Below, piece after piece: positions 7,124 through 15,240 of a stretch of 24,310 bases of DNA. Within the stretch, counting starts at the first letter, position 1. The number at the start of each line of letters is the position of its first letter. This DNA is from Gammaproteobacteria bacterium UBA2168. GTDB lineage: Bacteria; Pseudomonadota; Gammaproteobacteria; Pseudomonadales; Azotimanducaceae. The translations under genes were made by a program, and so were the position numbers. The notes beneath the pieces were generated by a model. It saw only the letters and a program-made list of their open reading frames with translations, had not been told where the DNA came from and did no database searches. The DNA lies in assembly GCA_002327525.1 (NCBI GenBank), contig DCWG01000130.1, positions 8,345 through 32,654 on the forward strand, in the 5' to 3' direction.

Positions 7124-8725
7124 ATGTCTTACATGGAGCAAGTCGAAGAAATTCGCCGCGGACTTCTCACACACGGCCAGGAATGGCGCGCCATCAACCC
7201 GGAATACGTGACGCGGATGCGCCTGCAGAACCGCTTCAAAACGGGTATCGACATTGCGCGTTACACCGCCGACATCATGCGCCGAGACATGGCTGAATAC
7301 GATGCCGATCCCGGCAAGTACACTCAGTCGCTTGGCGCCTGGCATGGCTTTGTCGCGCAGCAGACGATGATGTCCGTGAAGAAGCGTCAGGGCACGGTCG
7401 ATAAGCGCTACATCTATCTCTCCGGCTGGATGGTGGCGGCTCTTCGTTCCGACTTCGGTCCGCTGCCCGACCAGAGCATGCACGAGAAGACCACGGTCGC
7501 GAACCTGATCGAAGAGATCTATACCTTTCTCAAGCAGGCCGACGCGCGTGAGCTGCGCCACCTGTTTGCCGAACTCGACGAGGTGCGCGCTGCGGGCACG
7601 GACGTTTCAGAAGCGCTTGCCAACATTGACAACTTCGAGACGCACGTCGTGCCGATTATCGCGGACATAGATGCCGGCTTCGGTAACGAGGAGGCGACCT
7701 ACCTGCTGGCCAAGAAAATGATTGAAGCAGGTGCCTGTGCCATACAGGTGGAAAACCAGGTCTCGGACGCCAAGCAGTGCGGCCACCAGGCCGGCAAGGT
7801 AACCGTCCCGCATGAGGATTTCGTCTCCAAACTGCATGCCATTCGCTATGCGTTCCTGGAACTCGGTGTCGACAACGGCGTCATCGTGGCGAGAACCGAT
7901 TCTCTCGGCGCCGGACTCACTCAAAAAATTCCGGTCGCGAAAGAGGAAGGCGACCTGGGTCGCCTGTACTGCGACTTCCTGAAGGCGGAGCCGGTCAATG
8001 ACCTCAGCGAGCTGAGGGAAGGTGACGTCACCATCTACCAGAACGGGGTACTGTGTAAGCCCGAGCGTATGGACAATGGACTGTATGCGTTCCAGGACGA
8101 CACCGGTTTCGACCGCGTGGTGCTCGACTGCATCACCTCGCTTGAGCACGGCGCCGACCTGTTGTGGATCGAGACCGAGAAGCCCAACCTCGACCAGATC
8201 GGTGGCATGGTGTCAGCCATCCGCAAGGTGCGCCCCGAGGCGAAGCTCGTCTACAACAACTCACCATCCTTCAACTGGACACTAAAGTTTCGCGAGCAGG
8301 TCTATGAGGACTGGAAAGCGGCTGGCAAGGACGTGTCCACCTACCCTGATCCCGCTGTATTCGAGAAGGGCCTGATGGACCAGAAGCTGGATGATTCAGA
8401 ACTCGCTCAAGCTGCGGATGCCTTGATTCAGAGCTTTCAGCGTGATGCGGCTCGCGAAGCGGGTATCTTCCACCATCTGATAACGCTGCCGACGTATCAC
8501 GAGACCGCACTCGGTGTGGATCAGCTCTCGGAAGGTTACTTCGGTGATCTCGGCATGCTGGCCTACGTGAAGGGCATTCAGCGCCAGGAGATCCGCCGCG
8601 ATCTGGCCAGCGTGAAGCACCAGGACCTCGCCGGGTCCAACATCGGCGACGATCACAAGGAATACTTCCTTGGCGAGAAAGCGCTGCTGGCCGGTGGTGT
8701 TGCCAACACGATGAATCAGTTCTAG
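7124..8725 (+). CDS. aceA: Isocitrate lyase, Pseudomonas-type long form
   Basis: This 533-residue enzyme cleaves isocitrate to glyoxylate and succinate, the first step of the glyoxylate shunt, in the cytoplasm. It matches the roughly 530-residue isocitrate lyases of Pseudomonas aeruginosa type over its full length. Visible landmarks are INPEYVTRMRLQNRFKTG, YLSGWMVAALRSDFGPLPDQ, the Mg-binding stretch IIADIDAGFGN, and the catalytic loop KQCGH (Lys217-His221, Cys219 as the general acid). Also present are NGVIVARTDSLGAGL, NNSPSFNWTLKF and the C-terminal NTMNQF. The KQCGH form rather than KKCGH marks the long subfamily. The ATG at 7124 has GAGGAT upstream. The leader holds complementary arms that could attenuate it, and a G+C-rich hairpin follows. 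No malate synthase is next to it. It implies growth on acetate, fatty acids or other C2-yielding substrates. Confidence 0.97.
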   Translation: MSYMEQVEEIRRGLLTHGQEWRAINPEYVTRMRLQNRFKTGIDIARYTADIMRRDMAEYDADPGKYTQSLGAWHGFVAQQTMMSVKKRQGTVDKRYIYLSGWMVAALRSDFGPLPDQSMHEKTTVANLIEEIYTFLKQADARELRHLFAELDEVRAAGTDVSEALANIDNFETHVVPIIADIDAGFGNEEATYLLAKKMIEAGACAIQVENQVSDAKQCGHQAGKVTVPHEDFVSKLHAIRYAFLELGVDNGVIVARTDSLGAGLTQKIPVAKEEGDLGRLYCDFLKAEPVNDLSELREGDVTIYQNGVLCKPERMDNGLYAFQDDTGFDRVVLDCITSLEHGADLLWIETEKPNLDQIGGMVSAIRKVRPEAKLVYNNSPSFNWTLKFREQVYEDWKAAGKDVSTYPDPAVFEKGLMDQKLDDSELAQAADALIQSFQRDAAREAGIFHHLITLPTYHETALGVDQLSEGYFGDLGMLAYVKGIQRQEIRRDLASVKHQDLAGSNIGDDHKEYFLGEKALLAGGVANTMNQF

Positions 8726-8739
8726 TCTGGTGACCGACA

Positions 8740-8766
8740 GGGCGCGCGTTGGCGCGCCCCGCTTTC
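8740..8766 (+). terminator. Intrinsic terminator-like hairpin after aceA
   Basis: GGGCGCGC (8740-8747) and GCGCGCCC (8752-8759) form a perfect 8-bp stem with the 4-nt loop GTTG, 15 bp after the aceA stop. The following CGCTTT has only a short T run, so termination may be partial. Confidence 0.6.
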
Positions 8767-8855
8767 CAGGCCCTGCAGGGGCATCTGGTTGCTCGAAAGG
8801 CGCATGCTGTTCTTCGCGCCCTACACTCGCCGGCTAGAGCTGGCTGCCTACCGGG

Positions 8856-9710
8856 TCAGGTATGTGCGGCGGGCGGAAGACGACGCTCGGGATAGCCGGA
8901 CCAGGTCCATGCGTGAGTCACCCGGCTGACACCCATCATCACACCACCCAGAGCCTTGGGATGTACGAACAACCCGTCGTTATCCTCAGTGCTGCCTGTC
9001 CAGTCTCCCGGCGCCACCTCCATCAGCCGCTCGCGCAGCGGCACAATGGACTCGGCTTCCGCATAGCACATGTACAAGCTCGGGCCGAAACGATGAAAGT
9101 AGCGGCCCATGGTCTTATCCGCATCGAACGGGAAGATGGTCTCCACGCGATCGAGACGCGCACTGTCAAACAGCGTGAGGTGCCCGCGGTAACCGTAGTT
9201 ACCCGACTCGATGGGGACGAATTGCGATGCATCGAGTCCGAACACGTCGGCGATGGCGGTTGCGGCGTTGCCATTGGGTGTCAGATGGGTCGCTTCGTAC
9301 AGGGTGTCCACCAGGCCGACTGATTCGCGATGCTCATGCACGGAAACGAGCACGGTGAGCCCAGGGATGCCGAGTGCAGCTTCTGTAAAAAGGCGTTGTT
9401 CGCCGAAGCTGAGACCCTCAATGCCCTGAGCGGAGAGGCGCCCATAAAGCGCGTCCGGGTCACGGGTGGTGACGCCAATCGAGAAGAGGCCCCCGCGACC
9501 GGTATCGAGATGAGTTTGGACAAGCCCCGTCCCCGTGGGTTCGAGAAGCTCGGTAAGCGAATCCCCTATCTGCAGGGTCACGCGGTGTGCGTTGAGAACA
9601 TCGAGATGATCCTCCCCCACCTGCGCGGCGTCGAGAACACGTGCCCATTGCTCGGCGGTGGTGGCGGCGTTATGGGTGGTGAGTTGAATTCGGTCGACGG
9701 ACTCAAGCAT
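8856..9710 (-). CDS. VOC-superfamily (glyoxalase/dioxygenase fold) two-domain protein
   Basis: A 284-residue protein starting with ESVDRIQLTTHNAATTAEQW, the beta-strand and helix opening of vicinal-oxygen-chelate modules. Two modules fit the length: the first up to about residue 125, with GLFSIGVTTRDPDALYGRLSAQG; the second with YEATHLTPNGNAATAIADVFGLD and RGHLTLFDSARLDRVE. Likely metal ligands are His and Glu in these strands, but I cannot assign them with certainty. Substrate and reaction are unknown. Functions in the superfamily include ring-cleavage dioxygenases, glyoxalases and resistance proteins. The ATG at 9710 has AGGAGT upstream. A perfect inverted repeat lies 18 bp upstream of the start. 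It is divergent from the small PPOX gene. Confidence 0.75.
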   Translation of the reverse strand: MLESVDRIQLTTHNAATTAEQWARVLDAAQVGEDHLDVLNAHRVTLQIGDSLTELLEPTGTGLVQTHLDTGRGGLFSIGVTTRDPDALYGRLSAQGIEGLSFGEQRLFTEAALGIPGLTVLVSVHEHRESVGLVDTLYEATHLTPNGNAATAIADVFGLDASQFVPIESGNYGYRGHLTLFDSARLDRVETIFPFDADKTMGRYFHRFGPSLYMCYAEAESIVPLRERLMEVAPGDWTGSTEDNDGLFVHPKALGGVMMGVSRVTHAWTWSGYPERRLPPAAHT

Positions 9711-9727
9711 GGCGGCACTCCTGACTT

Positions 9728-9744
9728 TAACATGCCTGATGTTA
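9728..9744 (-). promoter_or_regulatory. Perfect palindrome upstream of the VOC gene, candidate operator
   Basis: TAACATGCCTGATGTTA is a perfect inverted repeat (TAACAT, 5-nt spacer GCCTG, ATGTTA) ending 18 bp before the VOC start codon. Its size and position suit binding by a dimeric repressor such as a MarR, TetR or GntR protein; no such regulator gene is adjacent. It is too short and lacks the T tract for a terminator. Confidence 0.45.
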
Positions 9745-10082
9745 GTGCGGATGCCATAGGGTCGTCACGCATGATCGAGCGCCGGACGCGCATCGGAATG
9801 GGTGGGGGGAAACACCCGGTCTCCTGACGGAGACTGGGAGCTGATCGAATCGGCGTGCCGTCAGCCGTCACCGCCGCCATGAAGGAGGTTGAAAAGAAGG
9901 CACAACGGTTGCGCCCGCTCTACCCGACACGAACGCCGGGTCCAGTCCCCCGCAAGACCAGGCGCGCATCTCTTGCGCTCCTTGATCTCAGCCTCTGCCC
10001 GCCGTGGAATGTCCGTCAAATTACCGAGAAAAATCAGTGTCGTGATTGATACAATTACACCCTTGGTTGACGGAGAATCAGC
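9745..10082. other. Intergenic region without recognisable gene; two tandem hairpins
   Basis: This 338-bp divergent spacer has no open frame that resembles a protein. It contains two adjacent hairpins: GGGTG (9800-9804) with CACCC (9813-9817), and a perfect 6-bp stem GTCTCC TGAC GGAGAC (9819-9834). I do not recognise a riboswitch or tRNA. The last part, with TTGATACAATTACACC around 10037-10052, probably contains the promoter of the following PPOX gene; a GGAG 7 nt before 10083 is its ribosome binding site. Confidence 0.4.
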
Positions 10083-10511
10083 ATGGCGGACACACGCATG
10101 AGCGTGGAAGAGCGCGAGGCCTTTCTCGCGGATGTGCACGTGGGCGTACTGTCGATAGCGCGTCCGGAAGGTGCGCCCCTCGCAGCGCCCGTGTGGTACG
10201 ACTACCAACCCGGGGGCGAGGCCTGGCTGCTCACCGGCCGACAGTCGCTGAAAGGCAAGCTGCTCGAAGTAGGTACTCCGGTCTCACTCGTGGCGCAAAC
10301 GGAGGATGCACCCTACAAATACGTATCCTTGGAGGGCCGTGTCAGTTCGATAACACCATTGAGTATCGATGCAGATACCAGGCCCATGGCGATCCGCTAT
10401 CTCGGCGAGCAACTGGGAACCGCTTACGCAGCCGACAGCGCTGAAGAAGGCTCCATCAGGGTATCAATCACACCGGAGCGCTGGCTGACGGTGGACTACG
10501 CCAAGTCCTGA
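10083..10511 (+). CDS. Small PPOX-class split-barrel flavin/F420-type protein
   Basis: A 142-residue protein of single-domain PPOX size. The N-terminus VEEREAFLADVHVGVLSIA then GAPLAAPVWYDYQPGGEAW gives the first strands, followed by LTGRQSLKGKLLEVG (cofactor phosphate region), VSLVAQTEDAPYKYVSLEGR and a C-terminal ITPERWLTVDY. Members bind FMN, F420 or haem and act as oxidoreductases; which cofactor applies here cannot be told. GGAG precedes the ATG by 7 nt. It is convergent with the aminotransferase gene, 16 bp between the stops. It is one of four genes of this fold in the window. Confidence 0.8.
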   Translation: MADTRMSVEEREAFLADVHVGVLSIARPEGAPLAAPVWYDYQPGGEAWLLTGRQSLKGKLLEVGTPVSLVAQTEDAPYKYVSLEGRVSSITPLSIDADTRPMAIRYLGEQLGTAYAADSAEEGSIRVSITPERWLTVDYAKS

Positions 10512-10527
10512 CACCACGCTGGCTTGT

Positions 10528-11904
10528 TCAAATGAGTAGTTCCGGCCGTTCTGACTCGATGAACGGGCGCATCTCAGAGAGCGACTCGGCAAGAGCCGTA
10601 ACCGCGCGGTCGACCGTGCTCTCGTCCATCGCAGTGCTGGTGCAGAACATGAGACGCGTGGCGGACATCACTCCGTGTCGCAGCATGGTCAGGTGCAGCA
10701 AACTCGGTATGTGTCCCGCCGCGATCATGCCGTCGAGGCTGTCTCGTGCGTCATGCAGAAACCGGTCGGTGAAGTGAAGATTGCTGAGTGACCCCGTGCC
10801 CGTGGCCTGCCCGCGCACACCGGCCTGCTGAAAGACCTGATTGAACCCCTCGCGAAGGCGGCTGCCGAGATCGTTGATCCGCTGTGCTTCGCTGGCGGTG
10901 TAGGCTTGCATGGCGGCGAGTCCGGCTGTCATGGTGAGCGCATTGCCGCTGAATGTGCTCGCGTGCATCACCGGTTGTTCCTGATCCGGGCTGAATAGCT
11001 GCATTAACTCCTGGCGTCCACCCACGCCACCCACCGGCAGACCGCCGCCGATGATCTTGCCCATGCAAGTCATGTCCGGGGTAACGCCGTGCGTTGCCTG
11101 TGCCCCGCCGCTGTTCACCCGCAGCGTAATCACCTCGTCGAAAATCAGAATGATGCCGTGGCGTTGTGTGGCGTCGCGCAGGGTCTGCAGAAACTCCGTG
11201 GTCGCAGCAAGCATCCCCATCGAACCGAGTATCGGTTCCACGATCACAGCGGCCAACTCATTGGCATGTGCATCGATCAGGTTCCGGGCCAGCTGCGGTT
11301 CGTTGTATGGGCAGATTACCGTGTCGGCCAGCACACTATCCGGAAAACTCGCATCAAACGCGGTGGAGATGGGCGCCGAGAGTTCACCGCGCAGTCCGGG
11401 CAGGGGTGCGAGTGAGACTTCTGCCTGCTCGTAGCTGCCGTGGTAGCCGCCCTCCATCTTCATGAGTTTCTGGCGGCCGGTAGCGGCGCGGGCAGCGCGA
11501 ATGGCCATCAGCGTGCCCTCGGTGCCGGAGCTGGTGAAACGCAGTTGCTCTATGGACGGCACACGATCGGCAATTAGTTCTGCGAGTTCGATCTGGCTGG
11601 TGCTCGGAGCCGCGTATGCAGAACCGCGGCCGACCTGTTCACGCACGGCGGTCACCACACCAGGGTGTGCGTGGCCGTGAATGAGCGAGGTGAAGTTGTT
11701 CATGAAATCGAGCAGCTCGTGTCCGTCGGCGTCGGTGAGCACCGCCCCGCGCGCGTGCTCGATGGCTAGCGGATAGGGTCCGTAGTGCGCTGAGGAACGC
11801 GTGTCGCCGCCGGGGAAAACGCTGCGCGCTCGTTCGGCGATCGTCTGCGAAGAAGGGCTGAATTCCCGGTAGCGTGTGATGAGCGGGTGTTCGGTGTCCG
11901 GCAT
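10528..11904 (-). CDS. Class III PLP aminotransferase (glutamate-1-semialdehyde aminomutase-like)
   Basis: A 458-residue fold-type I PLP enzyme, close to the glutamate-1-semialdehyde 2,1-aminomutase branch of class III aminotransferases. Visible landmarks are ARSVFPGGDTRS, LLDFMNNFTSLIHGHAHP, FTSSGTEGTLMAIRAARA (PLP phosphate), EGGYHGSYE, IFDEVITLR (Asp to the pyridine nitrogen) and CMGKIIGGGLPVGGVGGR, whose lysine near residue 280 is the Schiff-base residue. The sequence departs from real HemL (no RAFRGVGG-type start), so a catabolic amine or amino-acid substrate is more likely than tetrapyrrole synthesis. I chose the ATG at 11904 because GAGG lies about 8 nt upstream; in-frame ATGs at 11934 and 11976 exist. 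It sits alone on its strand. Confidence 0.88.
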   Translation of the reverse strand: MPDTEHPLITRYREFSPSSQTIAERARSVFPGGDTRSSAHYGPYPLAIEHARGAVLTDADGHELLDFMNNFTSLIHGHAHPGVVTAVREQVGRGSAYAAPSTSQIELAELIADRVPSIEQLRFTSSGTEGTLMAIRAARAATGRQKLMKMEGGYHGSYEQAEVSLAPLPGLRGELSAPISTAFDASFPDSVLADTVICPYNEPQLARNLIDAHANELAAVIVEPILGSMGMLAATTEFLQTLRDATQRHGIILIFDEVITLRVNSGGAQATHGVTPDMTCMGKIIGGGLPVGGVGGRQELMQLFSPDQEQPVMHASTFSGNALTMTAGLAAMQAYTASEAQRINDLGSRLREGFNQVFQQAGVRGQATGTGSLSNLHFTDRFLHDARDSLDGMIAAGHIPSLLHLTMLRHGVMSATRLMFCTSTAMDESTVDRAVTALAESLSEMRPFIESERPELLI

Positions 11905-12054
11905 AGCTGGCCTCACTATGTATTCGCACTTCATGTATGCGAACTGACAGGTAGGGGTGTACTGTAGTGGTGCCACGGGAAATGTTCACTGTATCGCAAG
12001 TCCCGGATGCGCGATGTGTGAAGCTTGGGCGGGCCGCTCTCAAAGGGAATTGCA

Positions 12055-12369
12055 GTGTTCGGCTTGCGCCGCTTTCTGCTGGCGATGCTGGTGCTCTATG
12101 TGCACGCCTGGAGTCAACACGGCTGGTCGGGTGGCTTCGCAGCGCTCGCTTTTTTCATTCTGAGCGAGTACCTGATGACCCTCGTTGTACAGGACAGCAG
12201 TGTCAGCAATGCTGCAGTCACAGTTCTTTTGAACATGGGTGTACTCCCTATGTGCGTCTGTGCGTCGTCTTCTCTTTTGACGTCACTAGAAATCAAGACA
12301 GCGCCGGGAACCCCGGCGTGCCCGAGCGGCAGCAGAACTTCTCCCCGGGCACATAGTAGCAGGCCCTGA
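12055..12369 (+). pseudogene. N-terminal fragment of an acyltransferase 3 (OafA/YrhL-type) membrane protein
   Basis: A GTG at 12055, with AAAGGG upstream, opens a frame starting FGLRRFLLAMLVLYVHAW and continuing GGFAALAFFILSEYLMTL. This resembles the first two membrane helices of acyltransferase 3 proteins, where FDxLRFLLAxLVxxxH and FFxLSGYLM are typical; the usual glycine of SGYLM is glutamate here. After about residue 50 all similarity ends and the frame runs into low-quality sequence to a stop at 12367-12369. Intact members have about 350 residues and ten helices, so only the N-terminus survives. The histidine of the family's active region (LYVHAW) remains. The rest of the 466-bp gap between the flanking genes shows only a GC-rich hairpin at 12302-12318. 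Confidence 0.55.
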
Positions 12370-12370
12370 G

Positions 12371-12739
12371 TCAGGACATCGCATTCATGAACGTAGCCAT
12401 ATCGAAATAGTCGCGCCACACGGCGATCTTGCCGTCACGCATTTCGAATACGCCACAACAGGGCAGGTCCACGGGCTTGCCGCCCGCAACGGTGCGATCT
12501 ACCCGCTCCGCCATCACGACGTCTCCCTGGGAGAACAGGTTGAGCACTTCCCAGTCGGTCTTTTCCCAGTTGGCGAGAAACGCACCGATGAAGCCGCGCA
12601 GATTTTCCTGTCCCGCGACCGGGTCGGTAGGCATGTTGTGGTACACGCCGTCCTCGGTGAAGTAGGACACCAGTTCGTCGGCGTTGAGATTGGACCAGGC
12701 GGCGATGAAATCACGGATGATTTGTTCGTTGTCGTTCAA
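12371..12739 (-). CDS. Limonene-1,2-epoxide hydrolase / SnoaL-like protein (NTF2 fold)
   Basis: A 122-residue cone-shaped NTF2-fold protein. The TTG at 12739 (LNDNEQIIRDFIAAW) is preferred because AAAGGA lies 7 nt upstream and the family begins here; the frame extends to 13117 without similarity. The limonene-1,2-epoxide hydrolase triad is recognisable: ERVD gives Arg79 and Asp81, and WRDYFD gives Asp110. Other family segments are LVSYFTEDGVYHNMPTDPV, LRGFIGAFLANW and GVFEMRDGKIAVWRDYFD. It probably opens an epoxide by water attack, possibly on a terpene or lipid epoxide, in the cytoplasm; close relatives also isomerise polyketides. About 290 bp of sequence without a recognisable gene separates it from ppk2. 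Confidence 0.82.
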   Translation of the reverse strand: MNDNEQIIRDFIAAWSNLNADELVSYFTEDGVYHNMPTDPVAGQENLRGFIGAFLANWEKTDWEVLNLFSQGDVVMAERVDRTVAGGKPVDLPCCGVFEMRDGKIAVWRDYFDMATFMNAMS

Positions 12740-13029
12740 TTTGAAGTCCTTTGATGTACGTGTTGTGGTAGCACTGTTGAACGCAGAGTGTCTCACATCG
12801 GCGCGCGGCGATAGTCCGGCTGTTTTTCGTGTGCCGTGTGCTTGAGTGACTACGTGCTCGAGTATGTGTTTTCGCGAAAACCTGGTAGCCCTGCGTGGGG
12901 TCACAATAGAAGCTTCAGGTTTGTGGATATGAGGCTTGCGGCACCGCGGGCCGGGGTAAACTGGGGACCAGCATAGGCAACGGTGAAAGTAAGACAGCCA
13001 ACCCTGCCAGGAAAGCGGAAACAGCCGAA

Positions 13030-13981
13030 ATGGCCAATAAAGTGGAAACCGAAACGGAGCCGAAACCGGTGCTAGTGAGCGATCAGTCGGTCTTACCGGA
13101 AAGCCGGAAACTGTCACGGGAAGAGAAGATACTCGGCAAGACGCTGACGGGAAACGCGCGGCTGACGGAGGAAGAGCTGGATGCGGTCAACATCAGGAAG
13201 GGCCTGTTGCAGCTGCGCTCCACCAAGAACATCAATGTCGAGAAAGCGCTGGTCAAACTCCGTTACGAGCAGGAACTGGTGTAGCTGCAGCGTTCGGTTC
13301 AGCTTGGGGGCCCGAGGGTCGCCATCATATTCAAGGGTCGCGATGCGGCGGGCGAGGGTGGCAGCATCCGACGCTTCATTGAGCACCTGAATCCTCACAG
13401 TGCGCATCGTGGCCCTCCCGAAGCCGTCCGAGGTGCAGAAAGGCCAGTGGTATTTCCAGCGCTACGTAGAACGGCTCCCCAATCCGGACGAGATCACCTT
13501 CTTCGACCGCAGCTGGTACAACCGTGCGGTTGTGGAGCCGGTGATGGGGTTTTGCAGCGAGCACCAGTATCACGGCTTCATGCAGCAGGTTCGGGAGTTC
13601 GAGCATATGCTCTACGAGGACGGCGTGGAGCTGGTGAAGTTCTGGTTTTCCATCTCGAAACAGGTGCAGGAAGACGGCTTCCAGTCCCGGCGGGTCAATC
13701 CCCCCCTCAAGCAGTGGAAGATCGGCCCCGTGGACGAGCAGGTGCAGGAACACTGGAACATGTACACGAAGTACAAGGAAAAGATGTTCAGCAAGACCCA
13801 CATGTCTTACAGCCCGTGGATCATCGTCAAAGCCAACGACAAGAAGAAGGCCCGGTACGAATCCATGCGTTACGTGCTTTCTTCGCTCGACTACAACGGC
13901 AGGGACGATCCCTGCACTAACCTCTCGCCCGATCCGGATCTCGTGGTGCGCTACCAGAGGTCGAATAAGAGCATCGACTAG
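13030..13981 (+). pseudogene. ppk2: Polyphosphate kinase 2, inactivated
   Basis: The sequence reads as a complete PPK2 gene broken in several ways. The N-terminal part (13030-13284) ends with VEKALVKLRYEQELV at a TAG (13282-13284) where family members have a sense codon. The same frame continues LQRSVQLGGPRVAIIFKGRDAAGEGG, then RRFIEHLNPHS. A frameshift near 13397-13400 leads into RIVALPKPSEVQKGQWYFQR and the rest, with an intact Walker B region (FFDRSWYNRAVVEPVMGF) and LKQWKIGPVDEQ up to 13981. In the Walker A motif the invariant lysine (GRDAAGKGG) is glutamate (GAG, codon at 13345-13347). Active PPK2 enzymes move phosphate between polyphosphate and nucleotides. The 193-residue C-terminal frame from a GTG at 13400 could be mistaken for a gene, but it lacks the P-loop. 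Confidence 0.88.
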
Positions 13982-14106
13982 CGGCCAACGAGCGGTACCT
14001 GATCGAAGGAGCATTGGCGGTCGCACGTCGTATCCACGTTGACCGCACAAGGCAGGAGTGAGATCGTTTCCATCCCGTAGGATCTGAAGGACAGGGGCTG
14101 GAACAC

Positions 14107-15168
14107 ATGACGGATCACGACGAGGGTACGGGACCGGAGGGGTACGATGTCGCCGCGGTCGAAGCCTGGATTGCGGACAACATTCCCGCCCTGAAACCAC
14201 CGCTGATCTGGAGACGGTTGCTTGGCGGTCACTCGAATCTGACCTACCGCATCGACGATTCCGCGGGCCAGTCGGCCGTGATACGGCGCCCTCCGCAGGG
14301 GCAGCTACTGCCGAAGGCGCACGACATGGGCCGTGAGTGGGCGCTCATTTCGGCGCTGGGTCCGACCTCCGTTCCAGTTCCTGCGGCACTCGGCTTCTGT
14401 GAGAGCCCGGATGTGACGGGCGCGTGGTTCTATGTGATGGGGCTCGTCGATGGGCATCCCCTGTACAGTGCCGAGGACACCAGAGCCTATGTACCCGAGG
14501 ACAAGCGCTGCCAGCTGGCATTTTCTTTCATCGACGTGCTGGGCGATCTGCACGATATCGATCCCGACTCAGTAGGCCTTGGCGATCTCGGCAAGAAAGA
14601 CAACTACGTCGGCAGGCAGCTCAAGACCTGGTACCGTTCGTGGACGGCTTCGATGGAACCGGCGAACTACGACGATCCGCGCGCGCACGAGATGCAACGG
14701 TACTTTCTCGAAAACCTGCCTGAGCAGGAGCCGGCCAAGATCGTGCACGGCGACTATGGCGTGCACAATTGCCTGGTGGGCCGGGACTGCACGGTGGCGG
14801 CAGTGGTGGACTGGGAGATTTCCACGCTAGGGGACCCTCTGGCCGATCTTGCCTACGCGCTGAATATCTGGCCTGACAGCAGCGACGAGCTTCCCGCCGC
14901 GCCGGAGGCGGCGACGACGCCATCCGGATTTCCCGAGCGTCACGAGCTGGCTGAACGATATGCCGAGCGCACCGGCCGCGACCTGTCGAAGCTGGATTAC
15001 TACTGCGGTTTCAACCGCTGGAAGTCGGCCGCCATCGTGCACGGCGTGTACGCTCGCTATGTGGAAGGAAAGAAGAGCACCGACGGTATCGATCTCGAGG
15101 AGATGCGTGATCGTATCGGCCGCTCTCTCGCGTTGGCAGAGCAGGCGGTCAATCGTCTACACAGCTGA
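14107..15168 (+). CDS. Phosphotransferase-family protein (APH/ACAD10-11 N-terminal type)
   Basis: A 353-residue kinase-like protein. The ATP-binding N-lobe has LLGGHSNLTYRID and AVIRRPPQG, where the lysine of other kinases is replaced within the RRPP motif typical of the acyl-CoA-dehydrogenase-associated branch. The C-lobe has the Brenner motif HGDYGVHN (His214, Asp216, Asn221) and VVDWE (Asp235, metal ligand), then STLGDPLADLAYALNIW. In animals the homologous domain of ACAD10/ACAD11 phosphorylates 4-hydroxyacyl-CoA for catabolism. Bacterial copies often sit beside an acyl-CoA dehydrogenase, which is not seen here. Its ATG follows a purine-rich stretch. It is convergent with transaldolase; 72 bp lie between the stops, without a clear terminator. 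4-Hydroxy acid catabolism is an inference; an antibiotic-resistance role is unlikely. Confidence 0.88.
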   Translation: MTDHDEGTGPEGYDVAAVEAWIADNIPALKPPLIWRRLLGGHSNLTYRIDDSAGQSAVIRRPPQGQLLPKAHDMGREWALISALGPTSVPVPAALGFCESPDVTGAWFYVMGLVDGHPLYSAEDTRAYVPEDKRCQLAFSFIDVLGDLHDIDPDSVGLGDLGKKDNYVGRQLKTWYRSWTASMEPANYDDPRAHEMQRYFLENLPEQEPAKIVHGDYGVHNCLVGRDCTVAAVVDWEISTLGDPLADLAYALNIWPDSSDELPAAPEAATTPSGFPERHELAERYAERTGRDLSKLDYYCGFNRWKSAAIVHGVYARYVEGKKSTDGIDLEEMRDRIGRSLALAEQAVNRLHS

Positions 15169-15240
15169 AGCACGGTCGACTGTTCAGCCCTGTCTGTCTT
15201 GGCCTGGTGTACTCTGGTCGAAGTCTAACCAGTTACGCTG

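Noticed and set aside
9895..9960. tRNA-like segment with a possible T arm and ACCA end
   Set aside because: The presumed T arm does not pair properly, the TTC-type loop is absent and no acceptor or anticodon stem can be drawn.
12302..12370. Cysteine-rich in-frame extension after the TGA of the limonene-epoxide-hydrolase-like gene, possibly selenocysteine read-through
   Set aside because: The family ends at this stop, the extension is only about 25 residues, and the local hairpin has no features of a SECIS element.
13400..13981. C-terminal ppk2 frame as an independent 193-residue gene
   Set aside because: It lacks the Walker A region and a ribosome binding site; the upstream family sequence continues across the break.
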